Position numbers and translations under genes: made by a program. 64,000 nucleotides of DNA from contig CAZJLP010000025.1 in assembly GCA_964546955.1 (NCBI GenBank), positions 1-64,000 on the forward strand. The letters are read 5' to 3'. The notes below the pieces were generated by a model, which was not told the DNA's origin, did not search any database, and saw only the letters and a list, made by a program, of their open reading frames with translations. The stretch comes from CAZJLP01 sp964546955. GTDB lineage: Bacteria > Verrucomicrobiota > Verrucomicrobiia > Opitutales > Opitutaceae. Shown piece by piece: positions 48,511 to 58,052 of the stretch; position 1 is the stretch's first letter; every line of letters begins with the position of its first letter.

Positions 48511-50994
48511 ATGGCCGACTCACCCGACTCGCAAAACCTCTCCAAAGCCCAGGCAGGCGCCGTCGATTACGACGCCTCCAAAATTCAAAAACTCGAAGGG
48601 CTGGAGGGTGTTCGGAAGCGGCCCGACATGTATATCGGCGACACCAACGAACGGGGTCTGCATCACTGTGTTTTTGAGGTCGTCGACAACTCGATTGACG
48701 AGGCGCTGGCCGGCTTCGCGAGCGAGGTAAAGGTCACCATCCATTTGGATGGGTCCTGCTCGATCGAAGACAACGGCCGGGGCATCCNNNNNNNNNNGGT
48801 GCTGACCAACCTGCATGCCGGCGGAAAATTCGGGAAAGGCGCCTACCAAGTTTCGGGGGGGCTGCACGGTGTCGGCGCCAAGTGCGTCAACGCGGTTTCC
48901 GAATGGTTCGAGGCTGAGGTTCGTCGCGGCGGCAAGGTCTACCAGATGCGGTTCGCGCAGGGTGTGACGACGCAGAAAATGACGGTGATCGGAGACACCA
49001 AAAAAACGGGGACAAAAATCACCTTTCGTCCGGACCCCGAGATCTTCAAGACGACCCGCGAATTTCAATATGAGATCCTGGCCAAGCGGCTCCGCGAGCT
49101 GGCGTTCCTGAATCCAGGCATCCACATCGAACTTGCGGACGAACGCGCCCAGAAGGGCGACAAGTTTTACTTCAAGGATGGCATCACGGAGTTCGTGAAA
49201 TTCCTGAACACGAACAAGAATGTAGTGCACGACAAGCCGATCACGTTCAGCGACTCCGTCGCGAACGAGACGAATGCCACCCTGCCGAACATCGTGGTGG
49301 ACGTGTCGATGCAGTACAACGACAGCTACAACGATCAGGTCTTCGCCTACGCCAATTCGATTTTCAATATCGAGGGCGGCACACACCTTTCCGGTTTCCG
49401 CACCGCTCTGACGCGCGTGGTCAACAACTTTGCCCGGGGCAACAATCTCATCAAGGAAAAGGACCCGTCGATCACCGGTGACGACGTGCGCGAAGGCCTG
49501 GTGGCGGTGATTTCCGTTAAGGTTCCCGAACCCCGTTTCGAAGGTCAGACGAAGACCAAGCTCTCCAACAGCGAGGTCGACGGCATCGTGCAGAAGATCG
49601 TGGGCGAAAAGCTCAAATTTTTCTTCGAGTCGAACACAGCGATCGCGAAGCGCATCATCGACAAGACGCTCAACGCCGCGCGCGCGCGCGAAGCGGCCCG
49701 CAAGGCCCGGGAAACGGTCCGCAAGGGCGCTCTCTCCGGCGGCGGCCTCCCCGGCAAGCTGGCGGACTGCTCCGAGCGGGATCCAGCGCTGACCGAGCTC
49801 TACATTGTCGAAGGCGACTCGGCCGGCGGTTCGGCCAAGCAGGGCCGCGACCGGCGCTTTCAAGCGATCCTGCCGCTGCGCGGAAAACTGATCAACACGG
49901 AGAAGGCCCGTCTGGATAAAGTGCTCTCCAATGAGGAAATTCGCACGCTGATCACCGCGGTGGGCACCGGCATCGGAGAAGGCGACGACAATGTTGGCGG
50001 TTTTAACCCCGACAAAGCCCGTTATCACCGCGTCATCATCATGACCGACGCGGATGTGGACGGCTCCCATATCCGCACCCTGCTCCTGACCTTCCTCTAT
50101 CGGCAGATGAAGGGCCTGATCGAGCGAGGCTACGTCTACATCGCCCAGCCCCCGCTGTACAAAATCAAGCGCAAGAAACGCGAGCAGTACATCGACAATG
50201 ATGAACAGTTGAACCGCATCCTTCTGGAACTGGGCTCCGAGGACGTCGTGCTCACCCGCAACAAGGACCTCCACGTTTTCGCCCCCGCGCTGATCGACAA
50301 GGTGGTCGAATCTCTCGCCGCGCTGGAAAAACTGGGCGCCGGCGTCACGCGGTATGGCGCGATCCTGGCCGAGTACCTGGATCGCCGCGATCCGGCAACG
50401 CACGCCCTGCCTCGCTATGTCGCGCGTATTCGCGAGGGCAACCGCGAGTCGCACGAGTTCCTGAAGGACGAAACCGCGCGCGCGACGTTTGTGCAGCAGC
50501 ATGGCCTGGACGCGGATCTCTTCGAGCAGCCGGATTCGACCACGAAGAATCCCTTCAGCACCAAACGCATCACGATTCACGAAATCTTCGAGTCGACGGA
50601 GATGTCTAAATTACTCAACGCGATCGCCGCCACTGGACTCGAGATCGACCGTTTCACACGGACCGAAGACGCCCGCTATACCGTGACGGAGAATCTCGGC
50701 CAGAAGAGCGAATCCAAAACCGAGCTTTTCTCCCCGCTCGAGATCCTCACGCATATCCGCGGCCTTGGACGCAAGGGCCTCAGCATCCAGCGCTACAAGG
50801 GCCTGGGCGAAATGAACCCGAAGCAGCTGTTCGAGACCACGATGGATCCGGAAAAACGGCGCCTGCTGAAAGTCTCGATTAACGACGCCGCCAAAGCCGA
50901 CGCCCTCTTCACCTTGCTCATGGGCGACGAAGTCCCTCCCCGCCGCCAATTCATCGAGGACAACGCGCTTAACGTGCAGTACCTGGACGTTTAA
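48511..50994 (+). CDS. gyrB: DNA gyrase subunit B (with scaffold gap)
   Basis: About 827 aa as printed. N-terminal ATPase motifs SIEDNGRGI, VLTNLHAGGKFG, SGGLHGVGAKCVNA; TOPRIM with EGDSAGGSAKQGRDRRFQ and MTDADVDGSHIRTLLLTF; C-terminal KGLGEMNPKQLFETTM. The 10-N run follows NGRGI and stands for a piece that in other GyrB proteins is about 15 residues (through the IPVDIH...AAEVVLT segment), so the printed length is slightly short. An extra 170-residue insert before the C-terminal end (LEIDRFT, RYTVTENLG) fits the long GyrB type. Partner gyrA follows. Confidence 0.97.
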   Translation: MADSPDSQNLSKAQAGAVDYDASKIQKLEGLEGVRKRPDMYIGDTNERGLHHCVFEVVDNSIDEALAGFASEVKVTIHLDGSCSIEDNGRGIXXXXVLTNLHAGGKFGKGAYQVSGGLHGVGAKCVNAVSEWFEAEVRRGGKVYQMRFAQGVTTQKMTVIGDTKKTGTKITFRPDPEIFKTTREFQYEILAKRLRELAFLNPGIHIELADERAQKGDKFYFKDGITEFVKFLNTNKNVVHDKPITFSDSVANETNATLPNIVVDVSMQYNDSYNDQVFAYANSIFNIEGGTHLSGFRTALTRVVNNFARGNNLIKEKDPSITGDDVREGLVAVISVKVPEPRFEGQTKTKLSNSEVDGIVQKIVGEKLKFFFESNTAIAKRIIDKTLNAARAREAARKARETVRKGALSGGGLPGKLADCSERDPALTELYIVEGDSAGGSAKQGRDRRFQAILPLRGKLINTEKARLDKVLSNEEIRTLITAVGTGIGEGDDNVGGFNPDKARYHRVIIMTDADVDGSHIRTLLLTFLYRQMKGLIERGYVYIAQPPLYKIKRKKREQYIDNDEQLNRILLELGSEDVVLTRNKDLHVFAPALIDKVVESLAALEKLGAGVTRYGAILAEYLDRRDPATHALPRYVARIREGNRESHEFLKDETARATFVQQHGLDADLFEQPDSTTKNPFSTKRITIHEIFESTEMSKLLNAIAATGLEIDRFTRTEDARYTVTENLGQKSESKTELFSPLEILTHIRGLGRKGLSIQRYKGLGEMNPKQLFETTMDPEKRRLLKVSINDAAKADALFTLLMGDEVPPRRQFIEDNALNVQYLDV
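48788..48797. other. Scaffold gap (10 N) inside gyrB
   Basis: It replaces part of the GyrB ATP-lid region. The reading frame is kept, but about 15 residues expected between NGRGI and VLTNLHAGG are represented by only four codons. Confidence 0.85.
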
Positions 50995-51060
50995 CGGCTT
51001 CGCCTAATTTAGAAGTAAAAATGTCGAATGAAGAATTCGGTCTCCCGCCGACACTGACCT

Positions 51061-51094
51061 TCATTCTGCATTCTCCATTCATCATTCTTCATTT
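51061..51094 (-). repeat. GAATGATGAAT-type word repeat in the gyrB-gyrA spacer
   Basis: The minus strand reads AAATGAAGAATGATGAATGG followed by AGAATGCAGAATGA. It closely matches three units at 58053-58211. A weaker partial partner (GTCGAATGAAGAAT) lies on the plus strand near 51023. Confidence 0.7.
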
Positions 51095-51103
51095 GTTTTA
51101 ACT

Positions 51104-53677
51104 GTGTACACCGCTTCCGAGAAACTTTCGTCCGCCAATATCACCGACATCATGCAGACGGCGTACATCGACTATTCGATGTCGGTCATCATCTCGCGGG
51201 CCTTGCCGGATGCGCGCGACGGGCTGAAGCCGGTGCAGCGGCGCATCCTGTACGCGATGTTGCGGGAAGGCCTGCTGCACAATCGCTCCTTCGACAAATG
51301 CGCGGGCGTGGTCGGTGAAGTCCTCAAAAACTATCACCCGCACGGCGACTCCTCGGTGTACGATACCCTCGTCCGCATGGCGCAGACCTGGGTCATGCGG
51401 TATCCCTTGATCGATCCTCAAGGCAACTTCGGTTCGGTCGACGGGGATCCGCCCGCTGCCTACCGCTACACCGAGTGCCGCCTCAACTCGATCGCCGAGG
51501 AACTGCTCTCCGACATCGAAGAAGAGACGGTCGACTTCGCCCCGAACTACAAGGAATCCACGGTCGAACCCACTGTGTTGCCGGCCGCTCTGCCGAATCT
51601 CCTGATGAACGGGTCGACCGGCATCGCGGTCGGGATGGCGACCAACATCCCGCCCCACAATCTGCGGGAGTTGATCACGGCAACCTGCGCGATCATCGAT
51701 CGGCCGGGCATCTCCGTCGACGAACTCTGCACGATCGTGCAGGGACCCGACTTTCCCACCGGCGGCACGATCTCCGGCCGCGAAGGGATCCTTTCCTACC
51801 TGAAGACCGGCAAGGGCATCGTTCGGATCCGCGGCAAGGCCCACACCGAAGAGGTCAAGGGAGGGATGGAGCAGATCGTCATCACCGAGATTCCCTACAA
51901 CGTGAACCGCGCCAACTTGGTCACGCGGATCGCGGAATTGGTGACCGACAAGCAGATCGACGGAATCCGCGACGTGCGCGACGAGTCCGACGAGAATACC
52001 CGCGTCGTCATCGAAATCAAACGCGGCGAACAGGCCAAGGTGGTCATCAACCAGCTGTTCCAGAAGACGGCACTGGAATCCTCGTTCGGCGTGACTCTGC
52101 TCGCCCTCGACAAGAAGCGGCCGAAGCAGATGAACATCAAAGAGTTGATCGAGTGCTACATCGAGCATCGCCGCGATGTCGTCACCCGCCGCACGAAATT
52201 CCGCCTCAAGCAGGCCGAAGACCGGGCGCACATCCTCGAGGGCTACAAGATCGCCCTCGATAACCTCGATGACTTCGTCAAAATAATCCGCGCATCATCG
52301 AATCGCGAGGAGGCCAAACAAAAGCTGATGGCCAAGTACCCCCTTTCGGTGCGTCAGACCGATGCGATTCTCGAGCTGCGACTGTATCAGCTCACTGGAC
52401 TGGAGCGCGACAAGATCGAAGCCGAGTACCTGGAGTTGCTGAAGTTGATCGAAGAATTGCGCAGCATCCTCGAAAGCGAGAGCAAGCTGTTGACCGTCAT
52501 CAAGACCGAGCTTCTCACCCTCAAGGAGAAATACGGCGACGATCGCAAGACCGAGATCATTGCTGCGGCCGGGGAATTCCGCATGGAAGACGTCATCCCC
52601 AACGAGGGCTGTGTCATCACCGTCTCGCACTTGGGTTTCATCAAACGCACACCCGTCGCCGAGTACCGCAGCCAAAAGCGCGGCGGCAAGGGCATCATCG
52701 GCACCGAAACCTACGAGGACGATTTCGTGGAGCGGCTCTTCACTGCCAGCACGCATGACTTTGTGCTCTTTTTCACCAACCAGGGCCAGTGCCTGGCGAA
52801 GAAGATCTATGACATCCCCGAGGGCGCCCGGACGACCAAGGGCAAGAGCGTGTCGAGTTTCCTGCGGCTGTCCGAAGGCGAAAAGATCGCCGCTATGATC
52901 TGTGTCGAGGCCTTCAGCGAAGACTTCTACATCGTCATGGCGACGAAAGCCGGCACGTTGAAGAAAACCCGCCTCTCGGAATACGAGAACGCGACGCGCG
53001 AAGGCGGCGTCGCCGGTATCCGCTTGGAGCCGAACGACACCCTCGTGGGCTGCGTCCTCACCAACGGCTCGAACGAAATCATCCTAGTCTCACACCAGGG
53101 GCAGGCAGTTCGGTTTTTCGAGGGAGCAGCCACGTTCGAAAGCGACACGACGCCCCCGATCGAAGGCACCGCGCCCCCTGAAATGGGCGAAAAACCGGAA
53201 GGCCTTCGCGCCATGGGCCGCAACACGGTCGGGGTGACCGGAATGCGTTTCAAATACGACGGAGACTATTTGCAGGCCATCGAAGTCTGCGATCCAGACG
53301 CCCGCTTGCTCGTCGCTCGCGAAGATGGAATCGGCAAACGGACTCCGTTCGCTGACTATCGACTCACCCGCCGCGGCGGTACGGGCGTCATCGCCATCGA
53401 TCTTCCGGAGGACGGCTCGGTCAAGGTCGCGGGCGCCCTCAGCGTGAGAGACCATGACGAAGTCATGTTCCTCACGGCCAAAGGCCAGAGCATCCGCACC
53501 CGAGTCAAAGAGATACGCGAGACCGGTCGCGGCGCCAAGGGAGTGAAGCTCCTGACCTTGGGCGAAGGCGACAAGCTCTTGAGCGTAGCGCGCATCGTCG
53601 AGACCGAGGAACAGCTCGATGCAGCAGCCACGGCCGCTCCGGAAGCGACGCCTCCTGAGTCACCGGCGGTGACGTAA
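51104..53677 (+). CDS. gyrA: DNA gyrase subunit A
   Basis: 857 aa from GTG 51104; the first ATG inside is within the conserved ITDIMQTAYIDYSM motif, so GTG is the plausible start. Catalytic tyrosine Y122 in YRYTE. The quinolone-determining region HGDSSVYDT keeps S83 and D87 in E. coli numbering. The GyrA box is QKRGGKG at the usual spot in the C-terminal beta-pinwheel, distinguishing it from ParC. With GyrB it introduces negative supercoils. A strong terminator follows. Confidence 0.97.
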   Translation: MYTASEKLSSANITDIMQTAYIDYSMSVIISRALPDARDGLKPVQRRILYAMLREGLLHNRSFDKCAGVVGEVLKNYHPHGDSSVYDTLVRMAQTWVMRYPLIDPQGNFGSVDGDPPAAYRYTECRLNSIAEELLSDIEEETVDFAPNYKESTVEPTVLPAALPNLLMNGSTGIAVGMATNIPPHNLRELITATCAIIDRPGISVDELCTIVQGPDFPTGGTISGREGILSYLKTGKGIVRIRGKAHTEEVKGGMEQIVITEIPYNVNRANLVTRIAELVTDKQIDGIRDVRDESDENTRVVIEIKRGEQAKVVINQLFQKTALESSFGVTLLALDKKRPKQMNIKELIECYIEHRRDVVTRRTKFRLKQAEDRAHILEGYKIALDNLDDFVKIIRASSNREEAKQKLMAKYPLSVRQTDAILELRLYQLTGLERDKIEAEYLELLKLIEELRSILESESKLLTVIKTELLTLKEKYGDDRKTEIIAAAGEFRMEDVIPNEGCVITVSHLGFIKRTPVAEYRSQKRGGKGIIGTETYEDDFVERLFTASTHDFVLFFTNQGQCLAKKIYDIPEGARTTKGKSVSSFLRLSEGEKIAAMICVEAFSEDFYIVMATKAGTLKKTRLSEYENATREGGVAGIRLEPNDTLVGCVLTNGSNEIILVSHQGQAVRFFEGAATFESDTTPPIEGTAPPEMGEKPEGLRAMGRNTVGVTGMRFKYDGDYLQAIEVCDPDARLLVAREDGIGKRTPFADYRLTRRGGTGVIAIDLPEDGSVKVAGALSVRDHDEVMFLTAKGQSIRTRVKEIRETGRGAKGVKLLTLGEGDKLLSVARIVETEEQLDAAATAAPEATPPESPAVT

Positions 53678-53714
53678 GGCCTGAGTCTCGAGCGCGGAGC
53701 TGGAAGCTCTTAGG

Positions 53715-53740
53715 AGGCGCCCTTCGGGGGCGCCTTTTTT
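53715..53740 (+). terminator. Terminator of gyrA
   Basis: AGGCGCCC, TTCG-type loop, GGGCGCCT followed by six T, 40 bases after the gyrA stop. Confidence 0.92.
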
Positions 53741-53808
53741 CTACCGCAGGGCGGCGGCCGAGCATCCGCCTTCGAAGGAGCTCCGAAAAACGCGGCCAAC
53801 CAACAAAA

Positions 53809-53900
53809 GGTGGAGCCCGCCGTCCCTGGGTGGGCTATTGGACGGCAATGTCCTAGTAACGTCGGACCTGAACCAATCCCGCACGCGCGGGATTCCACCT
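53809..53900. repeat. Head-to-head pair of REP-like units (BIME-like)
   Basis: Plus unit 53809-53841 reads GGTGGAGCCCGCCG, loop, TGGGCTATTGG. Minus unit 53873-53900 reads AGGTGGAATCCCGCGCGTGC then GGGATTGG. Same plan as 430-515 and 26845-26871. The stretch 53741-54104 holds no gene besides this. Confidence 0.65.
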
Positions 53901-54104
53901 GAATTGCATCGCACCTCGTTTTCAGAGATCCCCTGACACTCAGCGATCAGTGGGCGGAGTTGCGGCCCTCATTCGACATCAGCAGAGGTGTCGCTGGCTG
54001 TGCTCGTGCAGCCAAAAATCGCCCAAGATTTCCGTGAAAGTGCCGATTCCACCTTGCCAACGTTATCGCTCGGCGTCTCCTTTCTAACGATTTTCGTTGC
54101 ACGT

Positions 54105-54590
54105 ATGGCCCGACGTTTGTCTCAGCTTCTCGATCCCTCTCGCATCACTTTGAATGTTCAAAGTTCGAAGCGCACGCTGGCGCTCAACGAAGTGGCGCGT
54201 TTGCTCGAGAATCATCCCGAAGTCGGCAATTTTCAGGGCTTTTACAACGAACTGCTGGCACGCGAGCGCCTGGACACCACCTGCTTAGGAAACGAGATCG
54301 CCCTGCCCCATGCACGCACCGAGCATGTGCACAAGATCGTGCTCGCCGTGGGCCGCAGCGACCGCGGAGTTCTCTTTGAAAACGGCGGCAATCAGAATGT
54401 CCGCTTGCTCTTTGTTCTCGGGACGCCGAAGTCCAACCCTACCGACTATTTGATGGTCGTAAGCTCTCTCTGCAAGATGCTCAAGGACCCGGTCAATCGC
54501 CAAGCCTTGCTCACGGCCTCCACGGTGGAAGCATTCATCCAAGCCGTCGTCAGGGCGGAAGAACAAATGCTCGCCCCGGCCGCGAAGTAA
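54105..54590 (+). CDS. PTS IIA / PtsN-type phosphotransferase domain protein
   Basis: 161 aa from ATG 54105 (MARRLSQLLDPSRITLNV); the frame runs 117 bases further up with no conserved sequence. EIIA (fructose/nitrogen type) with phospho-acceptor H69 in EIALPHARTEHV. No HPr, EI or permease genes are nearby, which favours a regulatory PtsN-like role. Full single-domain length. Confidence 0.85.
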   Translation: MARRLSQLLDPSRITLNVQSSKRTLALNEVARLLENHPEVGNFQGFYNELLARERLDTTCLGNEIALPHARTEHVHKIVLAVGRSDRGVLFENGGNQNVRLLFVLGTPKSNPTDYLMVVSSLCKMLKDPVNRQALLTASTVEAFIQAVVRAEEQMLAPAAK

Positions 54591-54606
54591 GACCGCCGGA
54601 AAGCCC

Positions 54607-54813
54607 GAGGCCAGAAGCCAGAAATCAGGGGTCCAGAGGTCAGACACCGGAGGCCAGAGGGCAGATCCCAGGAGTTAGAACAGGAAACTTTTGGTGTAGG
54701 AAGTCGCTGCTCGCAGCGATGCTACTCTACGGCGGATGTCAGCGATGTGGCCCTTGTCTTCTCAAGTCTGGCTCCCGGCTTTCTGGCCTCTGGTCCGCTG
54801 GCTTCTGGCTTCC
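54607..54813. repeat. Inverted repeat of GGCCAGAAGCCAG words between convergent genes
   Basis: Left arm 54607-54659 contains AGGCCAGAAGCCAGAAATCA and GTCCAGAGGTCAGA; right arm 54766-54813, read on the minus strand, contains GAAGCCAGAAGCCAG and ACCAGAGGCCAGAAAGCC. Spacer about 105 bases, itself containing a TCGCTGCTCGCAGCGA hairpin. It fills the convergent gap and could terminate both genes. Confidence 0.7.
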
Positions 54814-54815
54814 GT

Positions 54816-56885
54816 TTATTTACCGCCCAGCTCCTTCACCAATCCGTCGGCACCGTAGACCGCGCGGAGGGCCTCCATGATTGCGCGCGCGTCGACCGAG
54901 AGCGCGCGAGCTTGCACATCCGAATAGGCGTAGTTCAACACGAGCGACTGGAGATTGCCGTCGAAAATAAGTCCCACATACTCCGCGTCGCGATTGATCA
55001 CGGGACTGCCGGAGTTGCCGCCGATAATGTCGTTTGTGCTGACAAAATTGTAAGGGGTGGCGGGATTTACTTTGGATTTCGCCGCGATCCAACGCGGCGG
55101 CAAATCGAACGGCTCCTTGCCCTTGTGCTGAGCGGAACGCTCATAAAGTCCCGACATCTTGGTGAAGGGCTCCACGGGCTTGCCGTTTTCCTCGTATCCC
55201 TTCACTACGCCATGAGTAAGGCGCAGCGTGAAGGTGGCGTCAGGCGCCTGGTTGGCTCCGAACTTGGAGAAGCGCACCTTGGAAATGCGTTGATGCGCCT
55301 GCTCCTTGATTTCTCCCTGCTCTTCGATGAGCTTGCGGACCGTGCGGGCCTCGCTGTCCACAGCGCGAGCCAAGGCGATCATTGGATCGGTGTGCTGCGC
55401 GAGTTCCGCCGCGGGCTTTGCATAGAGAGTTTTCCGCAAGGCGACATCTTTGACCTTGGTGCCCAGCACGAGCTCGGTCGCGCGAGCCGCCGGCGCTTTG
55501 CCCGCCAAAGCCGCCTTCACCACGGGATCGTTCACGCCCAACTCCTTCGCCAGGTAGGTAAGAAAGTGGCTCAGCTTCAAAATCTCCATGTCGTCGTAAA
55601 TCGGCTCCGCGGAGAACAGCGACAGTTCGAGTTCGGGCTTTGCCGAATCCCGATACTCCCGCAAGCGTTCGCCGTTGGGCTTGGCGTATTCATGCGGCGC
55701 CCGATAAAGCCGCCGCGCGATCGAAAACAATTGCGAATTGAAGCCGTAGGGTTCGATCAAGTTGTAGCGGGGCGCGTGCTTCACGAGCACCTTTTGAGCC
55801 TCGGCGATCCTGTCCCAGGCATCCTTGGCCTCGAATTCAGGCTTCTCCGCGGCATGGGCCTTGAGCGCAGCTTCTTCCGCTCTCTTCGCTTCGAACAGCG
55901 CGGGATCGAGCAGACCGGCCGCGCGTCCGTCGTAGACCTTGCGGCTGTTCTGGATCGTAAACAGCTCGTCCTTTGCGCGCCGGGCGTTCTCTTCGTCCCG
56001 CGCGCTGAAGCTCAGCAGCAGCACTTCGCGACTCTTGAGATAATTCATCGCGGCGGGCACGCGGACGTCCCGCTGGTACTCGAGCTCTGAAAGAGTCAGC
56101 AATCGCTCGGTGCCGCCGGGATGGCCGGACACAAAGACGAGTTCGTTTTCTTTGAGGCCGCTCTGATTCCATTTGAGAAAATGCTCCACCTTCGCGGGCT
56201 GGTCGTTCTCGTAAACCCGGAAGAAAGCGACGTCCATACAGTAGCGCGGGAACTCGAAATTGTCCGGATCGCCGCCGAAAAAGGCCGCCTGCTGCTCCGG
56301 CGCGAAAACAAGGCGGACGTCCGTGTAGCGTTTGTATTTGTAAAGGTGGTACATGGCGCCCTGATAGAGCGTGACCACGTCGCTGCGCAGTCCGGTCTTG
56401 TCGACGGATTCTTTTTCGATCGCCGCTTTCGCCGAACGGCGCGCCGCGAAGGCTTCGGCGGGGGTCGCGCCGGCTTTGACTGCTGAGTTGAGCCGGTCCG
56501 TCACATCTTCGATCCCGACCAGCACATTGAGTTCGAGGTCGAGGCACTTGAGTTCATCCGCGGGAGTCTTCGCGGCGAAACCGTCGCGGAGGTAATTGTT
56601 CGTCGCATTGCTCAGTTTCTGCAGGGCGTCGGACGCGACGTGGTGATTCGTGATCACAAGTCCTTGGGCGGAGACGAAGGACCCCGAACCTCCGCTGTTG
56701 AGCCGGATCGAGGATTTCTGCACGTGCTCGAGCCAGGCTGCGGTGGGCTCGAAGCCATAACGTTCCTTCAATTGCTGCCGAGGAGGCGCGTTGAGCAGCC
56801 ACATGCCTTCATCGGCATGAACCGGGACCAGGGAGACGATGGACAGCAGCGCTGCGGAGAAAAGGGCACGAGTAGAATGAAACAT
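54816..56885 (-). CDS. S46 family serine peptidase (dipeptidyl-peptidase 7/11 type)
   Basis: 689 aa with signal peptide (LFSAALLSIVSLVPVHA). Chymotrypsin-like double barrel: catalytic histidine in GSGSFVSAQGLVITNHHV (H81/H82) and catalytic serine in GGNSGSPVINRD near the end. Between them is the helical lid typical of DPP7/DPP11. It removes dipeptides from the N-terminus of peptides in the periplasm. The S1 specificity residue was not assigned. Stop is at 54816, inside the flank of the inverted repeat. Confidence 0.92.
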   Translation of the reverse strand: MFHSTRALFSAALLSIVSLVPVHADEGMWLLNAPPRQQLKERYGFEPTAAWLEHVQKSSIRLNSGGSGSFVSAQGLVITNHHVASDALQKLSNATNNYLRDGFAAKTPADELKCLDLELNVLVGIEDVTDRLNSAVKAGATPAEAFAARRSAKAAIEKESVDKTGLRSDVVTLYQGAMYHLYKYKRYTDVRLVFAPEQQAAFFGGDPDNFEFPRYCMDVAFFRVYENDQPAKVEHFLKWNQSGLKENELVFVSGHPGGTERLLTLSELEYQRDVRVPAAMNYLKSREVLLLSFSARDEENARRAKDELFTIQNSRKVYDGRAAGLLDPALFEAKRAEEAALKAHAAEKPEFEAKDAWDRIAEAQKVLVKHAPRYNLIEPYGFNSQLFSIARRLYRAPHEYAKPNGERLREYRDSAKPELELSLFSAEPIYDDMEILKLSHFLTYLAKELGVNDPVVKAALAGKAPAARATELVLGTKVKDVALRKTLYAKPAAELAQHTDPMIALARAVDSEARTVRKLIEEQGEIKEQAHQRISKVRFSKFGANQAPDATFTLRLTHGVVKGYEENGKPVEPFTKMSGLYERSAQHKGKEPFDLPPRWIAAKSKVNPATPYNFVSTNDIIGGNSGSPVINRDAEYVGLIFDGNLQSLVLNYAYSDVQARALSVDARAIMEALRAVYGADGLVKELGGK

Positions 56886-57057
56886 ACGTGATGCGAATGC
56901 CGGCGAAGCCGGATGGTTCTAGGGGCCGATGAAAACCTGTAGTGTGACGAAGGGGGCCCGGGAGGCAAGTCAGGGACGCGGTTCGAACCCGGGCGAGCCC
57001 TTCCCACCATCGGAGCTTGCGGCGCAGCGTCCGCCGTCAATTCTGGTTCGAGCGCGC

Positions 57058-58029
57058 ATGATTCAATCCTTTGTCTTTAGTGAGGGTAAGTTGGTGGGAC
57101 GCGATCTCGAGATCGAGGCGTTGAGACTCGTTCGCGCCGACAAGGGACTGGTGCTGTGGGTCGATTTGCAAAGCCCGACGCCGGACGAAATAAAAACGAT
57201 CCTAGAAGGGGTTTTCCAGTTTCACCCCCTCACGATCGAGGACTGCGTCACACCGAGCTCCCTCCCCAAGGCGGAAGATTACGAAGATTACCTCTTCATC
57301 GTTACACACGCGGTCGACTTTACGCGGACAGACAAATTTCAAACGACCGAACTGGATCTTTTCCTCGGGAAAGATTATCTGGTCACGTTTCACCGCACCG
57401 CCTTGAAATCCGTGAGCGCCGCCATGGATCGGTGTGTAAAGGCCACGGGAGTGGTGGCTCGCGGCCCGGACCGTCTCGCCCATCTGGTCCTCGATCTGCT
57501 TGTCGATAACTATAAGCCGGTGATGGAAGAACTAAGGGGCGAACTCGAAACCATCGAGGAAGTGGTCCTGACCAAGGCCAGCGGGGACAGCCTCATCCCG
57601 CGGCTGCTGCAGGCTCGAAGCGACATCAACCACCTCCGCCAAATTATCCGCCCTCAGCGCGATGTGGTCAACCGTCTCGCCCACGGCGACAGCAAGATTA
57701 TCCGAGCCCTGATGCTTCCGTATTTCCGCGACCTCCGCGACGGTCTTGTCCGCCTCGACGAATCGGCCGCCACCTATGCCGATCAGCTGCTGATCTCGTT
57801 CGACCTCTACCTCAGCAAGTCGACCTTCCAGGCAAACGAGGGCATTAAAGCGTTGACTGCGCTTACGGCGCTGACTTTGCCCGCGATGTTGATCGGAACG
57901 TGGTACGGCATGAACTTCGAACACATGCCGGAGCTCTCGTCTCCGATCGGTTATCAAATCGCCTTCGGGGCGACAGTCCTGCTCACCGGCGCGATGTGGT
58001 GGTGGTGCAAACGAAGGAGATGGATCTGA
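57058..58029 (+). CDS. corA: CorA-family magnesium/cobalt transporter (copy 1)
   Basis: 323 aa from ATG 57058 (MIQSFVFSEGKLVGRD); the frame is open upstream but without conserved sequence. N-terminal cytoplasmic alpha/beta domain, long stalk helix, two C-terminal membrane segments with the pore signature YGMNFEHMPEL (GMN). Pentameric divalent-cation channel. Followed after 190 bases of repeats by a second copy. Confidence 0.93.
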   Translation: MIQSFVFSEGKLVGRDLEIEALRLVRADKGLVLWVDLQSPTPDEIKTILEGVFQFHPLTIEDCVTPSSLPKAEDYEDYLFIVTHAVDFTRTDKFQTTELDLFLGKDYLVTFHRTALKSVSAAMDRCVKATGVVARGPDRLAHLVLDLLVDNYKPVMEELRGELETIEEVVLTKASGDSLIPRLLQARSDINHLRQIIRPQRDVVNRLAHGDSKIIRALMLPYFRDLRDGLVRLDESAATYADQLLISFDLYLSKSTFQANEGIKALTALTALTLPAMLIGTWYGMNFEHMPELSSPIGYQIAFGATVLLTGAMWWWCKRRRWI

Positions 58030-58052
58030 CGCGAAGCGCTCGCGCGCCTTCG

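Noticed and set aside
48520..50580. Very long minus-strand frame opposite gyrB
   Set aside because: A codon-bias shadow of gyrB; rich in Arg/Asp without motifs.
56960..57000. GGTTCGAACC-containing stretch resembling a tRNA T-arm
   Set aside because: Neither strand gives a paired T-stem, anticodon arm or CCA end around it; the match is only the short palindrome.
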